Assembly (NCBI GenBank): GCA_937891975.1 | Contig: CALAUA010000019.1 | Span: 23,485 to 87,484 of the forward strand | Direction: 5' to 3' | Origin: an uncultured Bacteroidales bacterium | GTDB taxonomy: Bacteria > Bacteroidota > Bacteroidia > Bacteroidales > Paludibacteraceae | Length of the DNA stretch: 64,000 bases | In this document: positions 1 to 8,327 of the stretch, in pieces | Numbering within the stretch: position 1 is the first letter of the stretch | How the letters are laid out: each line of letters opens with the position of its first letter | The notes under the pieces: generated by a model | What the model saw: only the letters and a program-made list of their open reading frames with translations | What the model was told of the DNA's origin: nothing | Databases searched by the model: none | Translations under genes and position numbers: made by a program

Positions 1-69
1 AAGTTTGAAGACTTCACCCTCGTGGACTACGACCCACACCCACATATCCCAGGCGTCGTAGCCGTGTAA
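1..69 (+). CDS. thyA: Thymidylate synthase, C-terminal end (partial)
   Basis: Only the last 22 codons and the stop lie in the window. They read KFEDFTLVDYDPHPHIPGVV plus two residues, matching the end of thymidylate synthase, where a YDPHP motif is followed by a short tail carrying the terminal carboxylate that closes the active site. The enzyme makes dTMP from dUMP and releases dihydrofolate. The next gene is dihydrofolate reductase, which recycles that product, so the classic thyA-folA pair supports the call. The 5' part lies outside the window. Confidence 0.9.
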   Translation, partial: KFEDFTLVDYDPHPHIPGVVAV

Positions 70-109
70 TCACTAATAACTCATAGTTTATCACTCATAG
101 TTCATACTT
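68..109. repeat. Heptamer array filling the thyA-folA spacer
   Basis: From the last bases of the thyA stop codon to the base before the folA ATG the spacer divides exactly into six 7-base units. Two are identical (catagtt) and the others are near variants such as aatcact and tatcact. It belongs to the period-7 class found throughout the window. Confidence 0.75.
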
Positions 110-598
110 ATGTTAAATCTCATCGTAGCAATCGCTGAAAACAACGCTATCGGCAAGGCAGGCGACCTGCTCTGCCACTTGCCAAGTGACCTCAAATACT
201 TCAAAGAGAAGACCCAAGGATGCACCGTCATCATGGGCGAACGTACTTTCTTCTCGCTACCCAAGCACCCACTGCCCAATCGACGCAATATCGTGCTTTC
301 CGACCGCGAGGATTTTACATTTGAAAATACCGAAGTAGTACATTCCATCCCAGAAGCACAAGCTGCCGTAGCAGCCGATGAAGAGGCATTCATCATTGGT
401 GGCGGTATGGTGTATCGCCAATTCTTGCCGTTGGTAGATAAACTATATATCACCCATATCCACCATTCTTGGGACGATGCCGATACGTTCTTCCCCGAGA
501 TTGACCCTGCTATCTGGCAATGCGTCAGCAAAGACCGCCATGAGGCAGATGATAAAAACCCTTATCCATACACTTTTGCTATTTATACGAAAAAATAA
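110..598 (+). CDS. folA: Dihydrofolate reductase
   Basis: Reduces dihydrofolate to tetrahydrofolate with NADPH in the cytosol. The 162 residues are normal for a bacterial chromosomal enzyme. The N-terminal strand (LNLIVAIAENNAIG), the acidic catalytic residue Asp27 in the LPSDLKYFK block and the NADPH-binding glycines 97-99 are all present. The ATG at 110 directly follows the repeat spacer behind thyA. One oddity: the position of the conserved active-site Trp22 (E. coli numbering, which coincides here) is Cys22, in the sequence LLCHLPSD. The next gene starts two bases after the stop, so the genes are probably co-transcribed. Confidence 0.95.
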   Translation: MLNLIVAIAENNAIGKAGDLLCHLPSDLKYFKEKTQGCTVIMGERTFFSLPKHPLPNRRNIVLSDREDFTFENTEVVHSIPEAQAAVAADEEAFIIGGGMVYRQFLPLVDKLYITHIHHSWDDADTFFPEIDPAIWQCVSKDRHEADDKNPYPYTFAIYTKK

Positions 599-600
599 AC

Positions 601-2667
601 ATGCGCAAACTTATCATAATGGCTACACTTGCCCTACTTGCTGCCTCTTGCCAAACTAAAGAGGACGCTACCAAAGCACCTATCACCAAACCCGAAATCA
701 CCATTGAAGGCGGACGACTAACACCCGAAGCACTTTGGGCTATGGGACGTATCAATAGTGTTCACCCTGATGAACAATCAGGGCGGATAGCATACACGGT
801 GAGCTACTATAGCGTAGAGGAAAACCGCTCTACTTCGTGGATTCGCGTTGCGCAAGAAGAAGATGGAAAACTAGTCACTATCAACGAGTTCGTTGGTCAT
901 AGTCCTGCATGGCACAATGGCGAACTCTGCTATATCAACGCCAAAGGCGAACTCATCATTGGCGAAAAGACGCTCACTGGCTTCGACAAAGATATAGAAG
1001 GGTTCCTGCTCTCGCCACAAGGCGACAAGATTATCCTTATTGCTCAAGTCAAGACCGTAGCTAGCACAGCAGACAAATACCCTGACCTGCCATTGGCTTC
1101 AGGACGCGTGGTAGATGACCTGATGTACAAGCATTGGGACGAATGGACAGAAACCGCCCCCCATCCTTTCCTATGCGAACTAAAATCTGGAGTCACGAAT
1201 CACGAATCGGGAAACAAGAAACTAGAAGTAATCAACTGCCTTGACTTGCTCGAAGGTACACCTTACGAGTCGCCTATGAAGCCTTTTGGCGGTGTCGAGC
1301 AATTGGCTTGGAGTCCAGACGGCAAGACCATCGCTTATACTTGCCGCAAAAAGAGCGGATTGGAGTATGCCATCTCTACCAACTCTGATATTTATCTATA
1401 TAATCTCGCAACAGGTACACATACCAACCTCACCGAGGGCAATATGGGCTACGATACCAACCCTGCTTACTCGCCTGACGGACAATATATCGCATGGCAA
1501 TCCATGGAGCGTGATGGTTATGAGAGCGACGAGAATCGACTCATGGTATGCCACCTCGCTACAGGCAAGCAAACATTCCTCAGTCGTGGGCTCAACACCA
1601 ATGTAGATAGCTATTATTGGAAAGATGACAACACGCTCGTTTTCAGCGCCGTATGGCATGCAACTGCCATGTTGTATGAAATTACTTTGCAAGGCGAGCG
1701 CACCTGTTTGACCACAGGTCAATATGACTATGTTCCTGCTGCGAATATAGGCGATACATACTACTGCCTACGCCATTCAATGCGCGAAGCAAACGAGATT
1801 TTCCGTTTCTGCAAAGGAGAAGAACCTGTGCAGATTAGCTTCGAAAACGACAACATCTACTCGCAGATAGAGATGGGTACAGTCGTGCCACGTTGGCAAA
1901 AGACTACCGACAACAAGGATATGCTCACATGGATCATCTATCCTCCACACTTCGACCCAAGCAAGAAATACCCTACTCTACTCTACTGCGAAGGTGGTCC
2001 ACAATCGCCTGTTAGTCAGTTCTGGAGTTTCCGTTGGAATTTCATGATGATGGCTGCCAACGACTACATCATCGTAGCACCTAATCGTCGCGGATTACCC
2101 GGATTTGGTAATGAGTGGAACGAACAAATCAGTGGCGACTACGGAGGTCAATGTATGAAGGATTATCTTACAGCTATTGATGAGTTTGTGGCTAGCGAGC
2201 CATACGTAGATAAAGATCATTTAGGTTGCGTAGGAGCTTCTTTTGGTGGCTTCAGCGTATATTGGTTGGCAGGACACCACAACAAGCGATTCAAAGCATT
2301 TATTGCACACGACGGCATCTTCAACATGGAGATGCAATACCTCGAGACGGAGGAGAAGTGGTTTGCCAATTGGGATATGGGCGGTGCATATTGGGATAAG
2401 ACAAATAAGATTGCTCAACGCACCTTTGCCAACTCGCCTCACTTGTTTGTAGATAAGTGGGATACGCCTATTTTGTGTATCCATGGCGAGAAAGACTATC
2501 GTATCCTTGCCAATCAAGGTATGGCTGCTTTCGATGCCGCGAAAATGCGGGGTATTCCTGCTGAGTTGCTGATTTTCCCAGATGAAAATCACTGGGTATT
2601 GAAGCCACAAAACGGTATTCTATGGCAACGAACCTTCTTCAATTGGCTAGATAAGTGGCTTAAGTAG
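601..2667 (+). CDS. S9 family serine peptidase, lipoprotein (DPP/acylaminoacyl-peptidase type)
   Basis: A predicted cell-envelope peptidase that trims peptides from their N-terminus. Residues 1-17 are a lipoprotein signal ending in LLAASC, so the mature protein should be lipid-anchored. The middle part has TolB/WD40-like beta-propeller repeats (SPDGKTIAY, SPDGQYIAW). The C-terminal alpha/beta hydrolase domain has nucleophile Ser547 in GASFGG, Asp632 in HGEKD and His664 in DENHW, a complete S9 triad. Length (688) is typical. Residues about 197-204 (near SGVTNHESGNK) are encoded by a 7-base tandem repeat and look like an inserted surface loop in the propeller. Exact substrate preference cannot be read from the sequence. 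Confidence 0.9.
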   Translation: MRKLIIMATLALLAASCQTKEDATKAPITKPEITIEGGRLTPEALWAMGRINSVHPDEQSGRIAYTVSYYSVEENRSTSWIRVAQEEDGKLVTINEFVGHSPAWHNGELCYINAKGELIIGEKTLTGFDKDIEGFLLSPQGDKIILIAQVKTVASTADKYPDLPLASGRVVDDLMYKHWDEWTETAPHPFLCELKSGVTNHESGNKKLEVINCLDLLEGTPYESPMKPFGGVEQLAWSPDGKTIAYTCRKKSGLEYAISTNSDIYLYNLATGTHTNLTEGNMGYDTNPAYSPDGQYIAWQSMERDGYESDENRLMVCHLATGKQTFLSRGLNTNVDSYYWKDDNTLVFSAVWHATAMLYEITLQGERTCLTTGQYDYVPAANIGDTYYCLRHSMREANEIFRFCKGEEPVQISFENDNIYSQIEMGTVVPRWQKTTDNKDMLTWIIYPPHFDPSKKYPTLLYCEGGPQSPVSQFWSFRWNFMMMAANDYIIVAPNRRGLPGFGNEWNEQISGDYGGQCMKDYLTAIDEFVASEPYVDKDHLGCVGASFGGFSVYWLAGHHNKRFKAFIAHDGIFNMEMQYLETEEKWFANWDMGGAYWDKTNKIAQRTFANSPHLFVDKWDTPILCIHGEKDYRILANQGMAAFDAAKMRGIPAELLIFPDENHWVLKPQNGILWQRTFFNWLDKWLK

Positions 2668-2679
2668 TTTACGATTTAA

Positions 2680-2707
2680 TGTTTAGTGTTTAGTGTTTAG
2701 TGTTTAG
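2680..2707. repeat. Four perfect heptamers before fabG
   Basis: Four consecutive identical copies of tgtttag fill most of the spacer between the S9 peptidase stop and the fabG start. A GTG inside the last copy would lengthen fabG by four codons; the ATG at 2712 just behind it is preferred. Confidence 0.85.
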
Positions 2708-2711
2708 AGAA

Positions 2712-3455
2712 ATGATAGATTTGAACGGAAAAACCGCATTGATTACTGGTGCATCACGTGGCATTGGTCGTGCCATTGCACAGATGTTTGCTGACCATGG
2801 CTGCAACATTGCCTTTACATATATATACGAAGTTCAAGAAGCCACCGAGTTAACCCACGAGTTGCAAGCAAAAGGTGTGCAAGTGCTCTGCATTCAAAGC
2901 GATGCAGCCGATTTTGCTGCTGCGCACGATGTAGTCAAGCAGGTAGTAGATGCGTTTGGCAAATTAGATATACTCGTCTGCAACGCAGGCATCACCCACG
3001 ATACCCTGCTTATGCGTATGACGGAAGAGCAATGGGATAGCGTGCTCAGTGTGAATCTTAAATCGGTATTCAACTACTGCCATGCTGCCACTCCTCAGAT
3101 GATGCGTCAACGCAGTGGTAGTATCATTGCCATGTCCTCTATTGTGGGCATTGCAGGCAACGCTGGGCAAATCAACTATGCCGCCTCTAAGGCAGGTATC
3201 ATAGGACTTATCAAATCACTGAGCAAGGAATTGGGTAGTCGCAATGTGCGTGCCAACGCTATTGCCCCAGGCTATATCCTTACTGATATGACGCGCGCTT
3301 TAGGCGATCAGGCGCAAGCGGAGATTGCCAAGATGATTCCGATGCGCCGTTGTGGCGAAGCAGAAGAGGTGGCTAAGGTAGCGCTTTTCTTGGCTTCTGA
3401 CCTCTCTTCTTACGTTTCTGGTCAAGTCATCGGCGTCAATGGTGCGATGGGGTAA
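2712..3455 (+). CDS. fabG: 3-oxoacyl-[acyl-carrier-protein] reductase
   Basis: NADPH-dependent reduction of 3-oxoacyl-ACP in fatty-acid elongation, cytosolic. It is a short-chain dehydrogenase of 247 residues, the usual FabG length. The cofactor motif GASRGIG is at residues 13-19, the structural NAG motif follows in LVCNAG, and the catalytic Ser143, Tyr156 and Lys160 (YAASK) are spaced normally. The C-terminus SGQVIGVNGAMG is typical of FabG. The ATG at 2712 is chosen because the upstream GTG lies within a repeat array and the ATG gives the standard MIDLNGKTALITG start. A hairpin terminator follows at 3521. Confidence 0.93.
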   Translation: MIDLNGKTALITGASRGIGRAIAQMFADHGCNIAFTYIYEVQEATELTHELQAKGVQVLCIQSDAADFAAAHDVVKQVVDAFGKLDILVCNAGITHDTLLMRMTEEQWDSVLSVNLKSVFNYCHAATPQMMRQRSGSIIAMSSIVGIAGNAGQINYAASKAGIIGLIKSLSKELGSRNVRANAIAPGYILTDMTRALGDQAQAEIAKMIPMRRCGEAEEVAKVALFLASDLSSYVSGQVIGVNGAMG

Positions 3456-3520
3456 GCTCCAATATCCAATAGCCCAACGGGCGTCCTATATCCATTAGCG
3501 AAGCGTCCTATTTTATAAAA

Positions 3521-3550
3521 AATCAACTCTTGCATTGAGAGTTGGTTTTT
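3521..3550 (+). terminator. Rho-independent terminator after fabG
   Basis: AACTCT (3525-3530) pairs with AGAGTT (3538-3543), extended by C-G and flanked by A and T runs on the two sides, so it could act in both directions. It shares its stem sequence with the hairpin at 4241-4275 on the other side of the recombinase gene. Confidence 0.75.
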
Positions 3551-3578
3551 TTTTCGTAACTTCGCACAAAAAAATGCT

Positions 3579-4217
3579 ATGGTTTATGGGTATATTCGCG
3601 TAAGTTCCGACAAGCAGACGGTCGAGAACCAGCGATTTGAGATTCAACGATTCTGCGAAGACAACCAATTGACTATCAATGGTTGGATAGAAGAAACTAT
3701 TTCAGGTACCAAGAGTTATACCAAACGCCAACTTGGTCGTTTGCTGCGCAAGACTACCAAAGGTGATATTATCCTCTGTAGTGAGTTATCTCGCCTTGGA
3801 CGCAACTTATACATGATTATGGAGATTCTGAGTATCTGTATGTCCAAAGAATGTTTTGTATGGACTATCAAAGATGGTTATCGCTTGGGGGATGACATCC
3901 AAAGCAAGGTGTTGGCATTTGCTTTTGGCTTATCCGCAGAGATTGAGCGTAACCTTATCTCGCAACGCACCAAAGAGGCGTTAGCTCGCTTGAAAGCAGA
4001 AGGCAAACATGTGGGTAGAATAAAGGGAACTCCCACCAACCCAAAATACTGGCGTTTACACCGCCACGATGCTTGTATCCGCCGTATGATGGCACAAGGT
4101 ATGCGTCAATGCGAAATGGTCCGTCGCCTGCGCACCAATCGCTCTACCTTAAGGCGATATATTGATAGATTCATTCTTCCATCGCCATGCAACACTCCAC
4201 TAAGCACTAAACAGTAG
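3579..4217 (+). CDS. Serine site-specific recombinase (resolvase/invertase family)
   Basis: A 212-residue small serine recombinase. The N-terminal catalytic domain begins GYIRVSSDKQT, with nucleophile Ser9 in the RVS motif. The SRLGRN block carries the conserved arginines, and an ERN motif with QRTKEALARLKAEGK marks the long dimer helix. The C-terminal end has a helix-turn-helix of the Hin/Pin kind (CEMVRRLRTNRSTLRRYI). Such proteins invert or resolve DNA at short dyad sites. No transposase, phage gene or obvious invertible promoter lies next to it. The last six codons come from an actaagc/actaaac 7-base repeat. It stands alone between two nearly identical hairpins and beside a tRNA gene. Confidence 0.85.
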   Translation: MVYGYIRVSSDKQTVENQRFEIQRFCEDNQLTINGWIEETISGTKSYTKRQLGRLLRKTTKGDIILCSELSRLGRNLYMIMEILSICMSKECFVWTIKDGYRLGDDIQSKVLAFAFGLSAEIERNLISQRTKEALARLKAEGKHVGRIKGTPTNPKYWRLHRHDACIRRMMAQGMRQCEMVRRLRTNRSTLRRYIDRFILPSPCNTPLSTKQ

Positions 4218-4240
4218 GCGCTTCGCATCGTCCACTAAAC

Positions 4241-4275
4241 AAAAAATCAACTCTCAGCGTGAGAGTTGATTTTTT
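4241..4275. terminator. Bidirectional terminator between recombinase and tRNA-Glu
   Basis: A 12-bp stem (AATCAACTCTCA with TGAGAGTTGATT) closes a GCG loop, with A-run on the left and T-run on the right. It can end the plus-strand recombinase transcript and the minus-strand tRNA transcript. Confidence 0.85.
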
Positions 4276-4278
4276 CTG

Positions 4279-4351
4279 TAGTGCTACCGGGAATCGAACC
4301 CGGGTTTACGGCGTGAGAGGCCGTTGTCCTAGGCCACTAGACGATAGCACC
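4279..4351 (-). tRNA. tRNA-Glu (anticodon CTC)
   Basis: The reverse complement folds into a full cloverleaf of 73 bases. The acceptor stem GGTGCTA pairs with TAGCACT (with a G-U first pair). The anticodon stem ACGGC/GCCGT holds a loop CTCTCAC with anticodon CTC, which reads GAG. The T stem CCGGG/CCCGG carries a TTCGATT loop. The discriminator is A and CCA is not encoded. The body resembles tRNA-Glu, fitting the anticodon. Confidence 0.93.
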
Positions 4352-4377
4352 CTAGAGCTTCCTTCTCGAAAGCGGGT

Positions 4378-4410
4378 GCAAAATTACTGTTTTTTTTTTA
4401 TATGACCAAA
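4378..4410 (-). promoter_or_regulatory. Promoter of tRNA-Glu
   Basis: On the minus strand TTTG (4407-4410) and TAATTTTGC (4378-4386) are separated by 20 bases, the Bacteroidetes -33/-7 arrangement. It ends about 27 bases before the tRNA 5' end. Confidence 0.6.
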
Positions 4411-4446
4411 TATTTTTAAAAAAAAATGCATTTTTTGTGTGTTTTT

Positions 4447-4478
4447 TTTGATATTTCATAAAAAAGCAGTACCTTTGC
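4447..4478 (+). promoter_or_regulatory. Promoter of nadE
   Basis: TTTG (4447-4450), 19 bases, then TACCTTTGC (4470-4478). The nadE ATG follows about 70 bases later. Confidence 0.8.
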
Positions 4479-4548
4479 AACGAGATGTGCGCATGCGCGA
4501 GCGTGCGCCGTGTAATCATAATTTTATAGAATACAACAAACTAAGAAT

Positions 4549-6507
4549 ATGACTAGTTTTGGATATGTGCGCGTGGCAGCTGCAGTGCCACATATGCGAG
4601 TGGCAGACTGCCAATACAACGCAAGTGAAATCAAGAAACAAATCACCGAAGCCGTACAAGAAGGCGTACAAGTGGTTTGCTTCCCAGAGCTCAGCATCAC
4701 AGGATACACCTGCGCTGACCTGTTCTTCACGCAGCAATTGCAGAAAGATGCACTCAGTGCACTGGAAGATGTGTGTACTTTCACACGCGACCTGCCTATC
4801 ATCGTGCTCATAGGTGCGCCACTCAAGGTGGACAACAACCTCTACAACTGCGCCTTCGTGATAACCGACGGCGAAGTGGTGGGCGTAGTACCCAAAATCA
4901 ACCTACCCAACACAGGAGAGTTCTACGAGAAACGCTGGTTCTCCAGTGGACGCGATGTGCTGGAAAACAACGTCAATAGCATCCGTCCGCGCATACCAAC
5001 TATCGAGTTATGGGGCAATGATGTGCCATTTGGTATTGACCTACTATTCACCACTAAAGATTATAGTTTTGGTATTGAGTTATGCGAGGACCTATGGTCG
5101 CCTCTGCCTGCAAGTACACAGCTCGCCATACAGGGCGCAGAGATTATCTTCAACCTCTCCAGCAGCAACTGCGTGACAGGCAAACATGCCTTCCGTCAGC
5201 GCATGATTACCCAACAGTCGGCACGCGTGCACTGCGGATATGTATATACATCGTCTGGCATAGGCGAATCGACGACAGACATCGTGTTCTCGGGTAGCAC
5301 ATACATTGCCGAGAATGGCGAGATGCTGGAGATTGGCGAACGCTTCCAGATGGAGAGCAGCATGATTATCTCGGAGATAGATGTGGAGCGTCTGCGCATT
5401 GACCGCCAACGCAACACCAATTTCACCCACGATAAGCATGGGCAGTTCCGCCATGTGCAGGTGGCTCCGCTGGAGCGCAGTTTAGAGGACGGCTCCGCCT
5501 ACAGTTTAGAGTTTAGAGGCGAGGGCCCAATGCATCGCCATTTTACGCAGACACCGTTCTTGCCTAAGAAGAAAGATAGCGATGAGTACTGCGAAGATGT
5601 ACTTAACCTGCAAGTGCACGGACTACTACGCCGTTGGCAACATACCCATGCCGAATCGCTGGTCATAGGTATATCGGGCGGACTGGACTCCACTCTCGCG
5701 CTGATAGTCAGTGTATTGGCTGCCGACCGCTTGGGCTACAATCGCAGCCAAGTGATAGGCGTGACGATGCCTGGGTTTGGCACCAGTGACCGAACCTACA
5801 GCAATGCCCTCGCTATGATGGAAGAGTTGGGCGTAAGCATACACGAGATACCTATCCGAGATATGGCGACACAGCACCTCAATGATATCAATCACGACCT
5901 CAACAACCACGATATCACCTACGAGAATGCTCAAGCGCGTATCCGTACACTCGTGCTGATGGACCTCGCCAATAAGTACAACGGACTAGTGGTCGGCACA
6001 GGCGATATGAGCGAATTGGCGTTGGGCTGGGCGACTTACTGCGGCGATCAGATGTCGATGTACGGTGTGAATGCAGGCGTGCCCAAGACATTGGTACGCT
6101 ACCTCGTGCGCTATGCAGCAGAGAACATCTTTGGCGAGCGATTGCGCGAGATACTGATGGATGTGATTGACACACCCGTATCGCCCGAGTTGCTGCCTAC
6201 CGACGACGAGGGTAACATCGCACAGATAACCGAAGATAAAGTGGGACCATACGAGTTGCACGACTTCTTCCTCTACTACTTCTTGCGCTATGGTTTTACT
6301 CGCGAGAAGATCGCGTTTATGGCGAACATGGCGTTTGACGGCGTATATAGCGAAGAGGCGATTGAGCATTGGCTTAGCGTGTTTATGCACCGCTTCTTCA
6401 CCCAACAATTCAAGCGCAGTTGCCTGCCTGATGGACCAAAAGTGGTAGGCGTGAGTTTGTCGCCACGTGGCGATTGGAGAATGCCGAGTGATGTGGCGAT
6501 AAATTAA
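4549..6507 (+). CDS. nadE: Glutamine-dependent NAD+ synthetase
   Basis: Makes NAD+ from deamido-NAD+, ATP and glutamine-derived ammonia. The N-terminal carbon-nitrogen hydrolase (glutaminase) domain shows the Glu47-Lys116-Cys179 triad in CFPELSITGY, VPKINLPN and IELCEDLW. The C-terminal synthetase domain has the ATP-binding loop SGGLDS at 376-381, and GTGDMSELALGW lies downstream. Length 652 fits the two-domain enzyme. The linker between domains (about residues 319-326, SLEFRGEG) is encoded by tandem gtttaga heptamers, so the repeat sits where an insertion would be tolerated. Own promoter at 4447-4478. Confidence 0.96.
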   Translation: MTSFGYVRVAAAVPHMRVADCQYNASEIKKQITEAVQEGVQVVCFPELSITGYTCADLFFTQQLQKDALSALEDVCTFTRDLPIIVLIGAPLKVDNNLYNCAFVITDGEVVGVVPKINLPNTGEFYEKRWFSSGRDVLENNVNSIRPRIPTIELWGNDVPFGIDLLFTTKDYSFGIELCEDLWSPLPASTQLAIQGAEIIFNLSSSNCVTGKHAFRQRMITQQSARVHCGYVYTSSGIGESTTDIVFSGSTYIAENGEMLEIGERFQMESSMIISEIDVERLRIDRQRNTNFTHDKHGQFRHVQVAPLERSLEDGSAYSLEFRGEGPMHRHFTQTPFLPKKKDSDEYCEDVLNLQVHGLLRRWQHTHAESLVIGISGGLDSTLALIVSVLAADRLGYNRSQVIGVTMPGFGTSDRTYSNALAMMEELGVSIHEIPIRDMATQHLNDINHDLNNHDITYENAQARIRTLVLMDLANKYNGLVVGTGDMSELALGWATYCGDQMSMYGVNAGVPKTLVRYLVRYAAENIFGERLREILMDVIDTPVSPELLPTDDEGNIAQITEDKVGPYELHDFFLYYFLRYGFTREKIAFMANMAFDGVYSEEAIEHWLSVFMHRFFTQQFKRSCLPDGPKVVGVSLSPRGDWRMPSDVAIN

Positions 6508-6513
6508 TCATAG

Positions 6514-6541
6514 GATTCCCGACTCCCGAAACCCGACTCAA
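6514..6541. repeat. Heptamer array between nadE and dsbD
   Basis: Four 7-base units (gattccc, gactccc and variants) fill the spacer. In reverse complement they belong to the gaatcNN/gagtcNN family seen at 1190, 32386, 32714, 35901 and 36727. Confidence 0.75.
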
Positions 6542-6545
6542 AACA

Positions 6546-8324
6546 ATGAATATGAAAAAAATAATGACTATATTTGCGGTAATGGCGATAGCATTGACCG
6601 CAGCAGCACAGATTGTACAGCCCATCAAATGGACGGGTGAAGTAGTTGGCGATAGCATCCGCTTGACAGCCACCATCGATAAAGGTTGGCACCTTAACAT
6701 CATCGAACTAGGTGATGGATTTTACATGGACGAGTACGAAGGCACTTTCACCGAAACAGTAGCCAAAGCCGACACTATTCGCGTGCGCTACAACGCTTGC
6801 GACGACAAGATGTGTACCGCACCCGAGACATGGGAGTTCGTGTCCCTCGCCTCATTGCCTGATAGCCCTATCGCCTCATCGCCTAACAGCCCCGAAGGCG
6901 GTCAATCCATCTGGTGGATATTCGTCATGGGCTTGCTAGGTGGTCTATTGGCTATCTTCACCCCATGCGTATGGCCAATCATCCCAATGACAGTCAGCTT
7001 CTTCATCAAACGCGGCGGCGCAGCCAAAGGAACAACCAACGCACAAGTGGTTCGCGACGCGATTCTCTACGGATTGAGCATCGTGATTATCTACGTGGGT
7101 TTAGGTCTATTGGTAACACTCATCTTCGGTGCTTCTGCACTCAACGCTTTGAGTACCAATGCAGTGGTGAACATCATCTTCTTCTTGATTCTGGTATTAT
7201 TTGCGGCATCGTTCTTTGGCGCATTTGAGATTACCTTGCCTAGTTCATGGTCCACAGCACTCAATAGTAAGTCGAGCAACACGACTGGTTTCCTCAGCAT
7301 TCTGCTGATGGCATTCACCTTGGTGATTGTGTCGTTCTCTTGCACAGGTCCTATCATTGGCACCTTGCTCGTAGAGGCAGCAGGCAAATCTATCCTCGCC
7401 CCAGCGATGGGTATGTTGGGCTTCGCCATTGCATTGGCATTACCATTCTCACTCTTTGCCATGTTCCCATCGGTACTGAAGAAATTGCCTAAATCAGGTG
7501 GCTGGATGAATACGTTCAAGGTCACTCTCGCTTTCCTCGAATTGGCATTGGCATTGAAGTTCCTCAGCGTAGCCGACTTGGCATACGGATGGCATATCTT
7601 GGACCGCGAGGTATTTGTATCACTATGGATTGTAATCTTCTCGCTACTGGGCTGCTACCTATTAGGATGGATTTCGTTCCCACATGATGATGAGGACCAC
7701 CGCAAGACCAGTGTTACACGCTTCTTCTTGGCAGTTATTTCACTCTCCTTTGCAATGTACATGGTACCAGGTCTATGGGGCGCACCATTGCGTGCAATCT
7801 CTGCTTTCGCACCACCAATGTCCACACAAGACTGGGTGATGACACCAGGCGGTCAGGTCGTAGGCGAAAGGTTAGAGGTTAAAGGCGAGGGCTACGCCAC
7901 CATGACCAACAACGGTGGTCAAATCACTTTCACCGACTACGATGAGGGTATGGCTTATGCGAAGGAGAATAATATGCCTGTGTTCTTGGACTTCAACGGT
8001 TTTGGTTGTGTGAACTGCCGCAAGATGGAGGCAGCGGTACTCAGCAAACCCGAAGTGGCAGAACATATGCACAAGTATGTACTTATCTCACTCATCGTGG
8101 ATGACAAGACTAAATTGCCAGAGCCAATCACTGTAGAGGAGAACGGCAAAACGGTGACATTGAAAACCATAGGCGACAAGTGGAGTTATGTGCAACGCAC
8201 AGAATATCAATCCAATGCACAACCCTACTACATGCAACTTGATGCCGATGGCAATCGCATTGTAGAAACGAGTTATGCCTACGACGAAGATATAGAGAAG
8301 TTCCTCAATTGGTTAAAATACTAA
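6546..8324 (+). CDS. dsbD: Protein-disulfide reductase, DsbD family
   Basis: Carries electrons from cytosolic thioredoxin across the inner membrane to periplasmic disulfide exchange proteins. Residues 1-20 are a signal sequence. A short N-terminal DsbD-alpha-like domain with Cys pairs follows, then the eight-helix DsbD-beta domain with its redox cysteines at Cys141 (FTPCVWP) and Cys266 (SFSCTGP). The C-terminal thioredoxin domain has CVNC at 488-491. Length 592 is normal. Two stretches are repeat-encoded: residues about 98-118 (SLPDSP.., period 8) in the linker before the first helix, and residues about 441-448 (GERLEVKGEG, period 7) in the linker before the thioredoxin domain. The next gene starts three bases after the stop. 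Confidence 0.92.
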   Translation: MNMKKIMTIFAVMAIALTAAAQIVQPIKWTGEVVGDSIRLTATIDKGWHLNIIELGDGFYMDEYEGTFTETVAKADTIRVRYNACDDKMCTAPETWEFVSLASLPDSPIASSPNSPEGGQSIWWIFVMGLLGGLLAIFTPCVWPIIPMTVSFFIKRGGAAKGTTNAQVVRDAILYGLSIVIIYVGLGLLVTLIFGASALNALSTNAVVNIIFFLILVLFAASFFGAFEITLPSSWSTALNSKSSNTTGFLSILLMAFTLVIVSFSCTGPIIGTLLVEAAGKSILAPAMGMLGFAIALALPFSLFAMFPSVLKKLPKSGGWMNTFKVTLAFLELALALKFLSVADLAYGWHILDREVFVSLWIVIFSLLGCYLLGWISFPHDDEDHRKTSVTRFFLAVISLSFAMYMVPGLWGAPLRAISAFAPPMSTQDWVMTPGGQVVGERLEVKGEGYATMTNNGGQITFTDYDEGMAYAKENNMPVFLDFNGFGCVNCRKMEAAVLSKPEVAEHMHKYVLISLIVDDKTKLPEPITVEENGKTVTLKTIGDKWSYVQRTEYQSNAQPYYMQLDADGNRIVETSYAYDEDIEKFLNWLKY

Positions 8325-8327
8325 GCT

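Noticed and set aside
3458..4240. A prophage or integrative element around the recombinase and tRNA
   Set aside because: No integrase partner, structural gene or tRNA 3'-end duplication is visible; only the lone recombinase.
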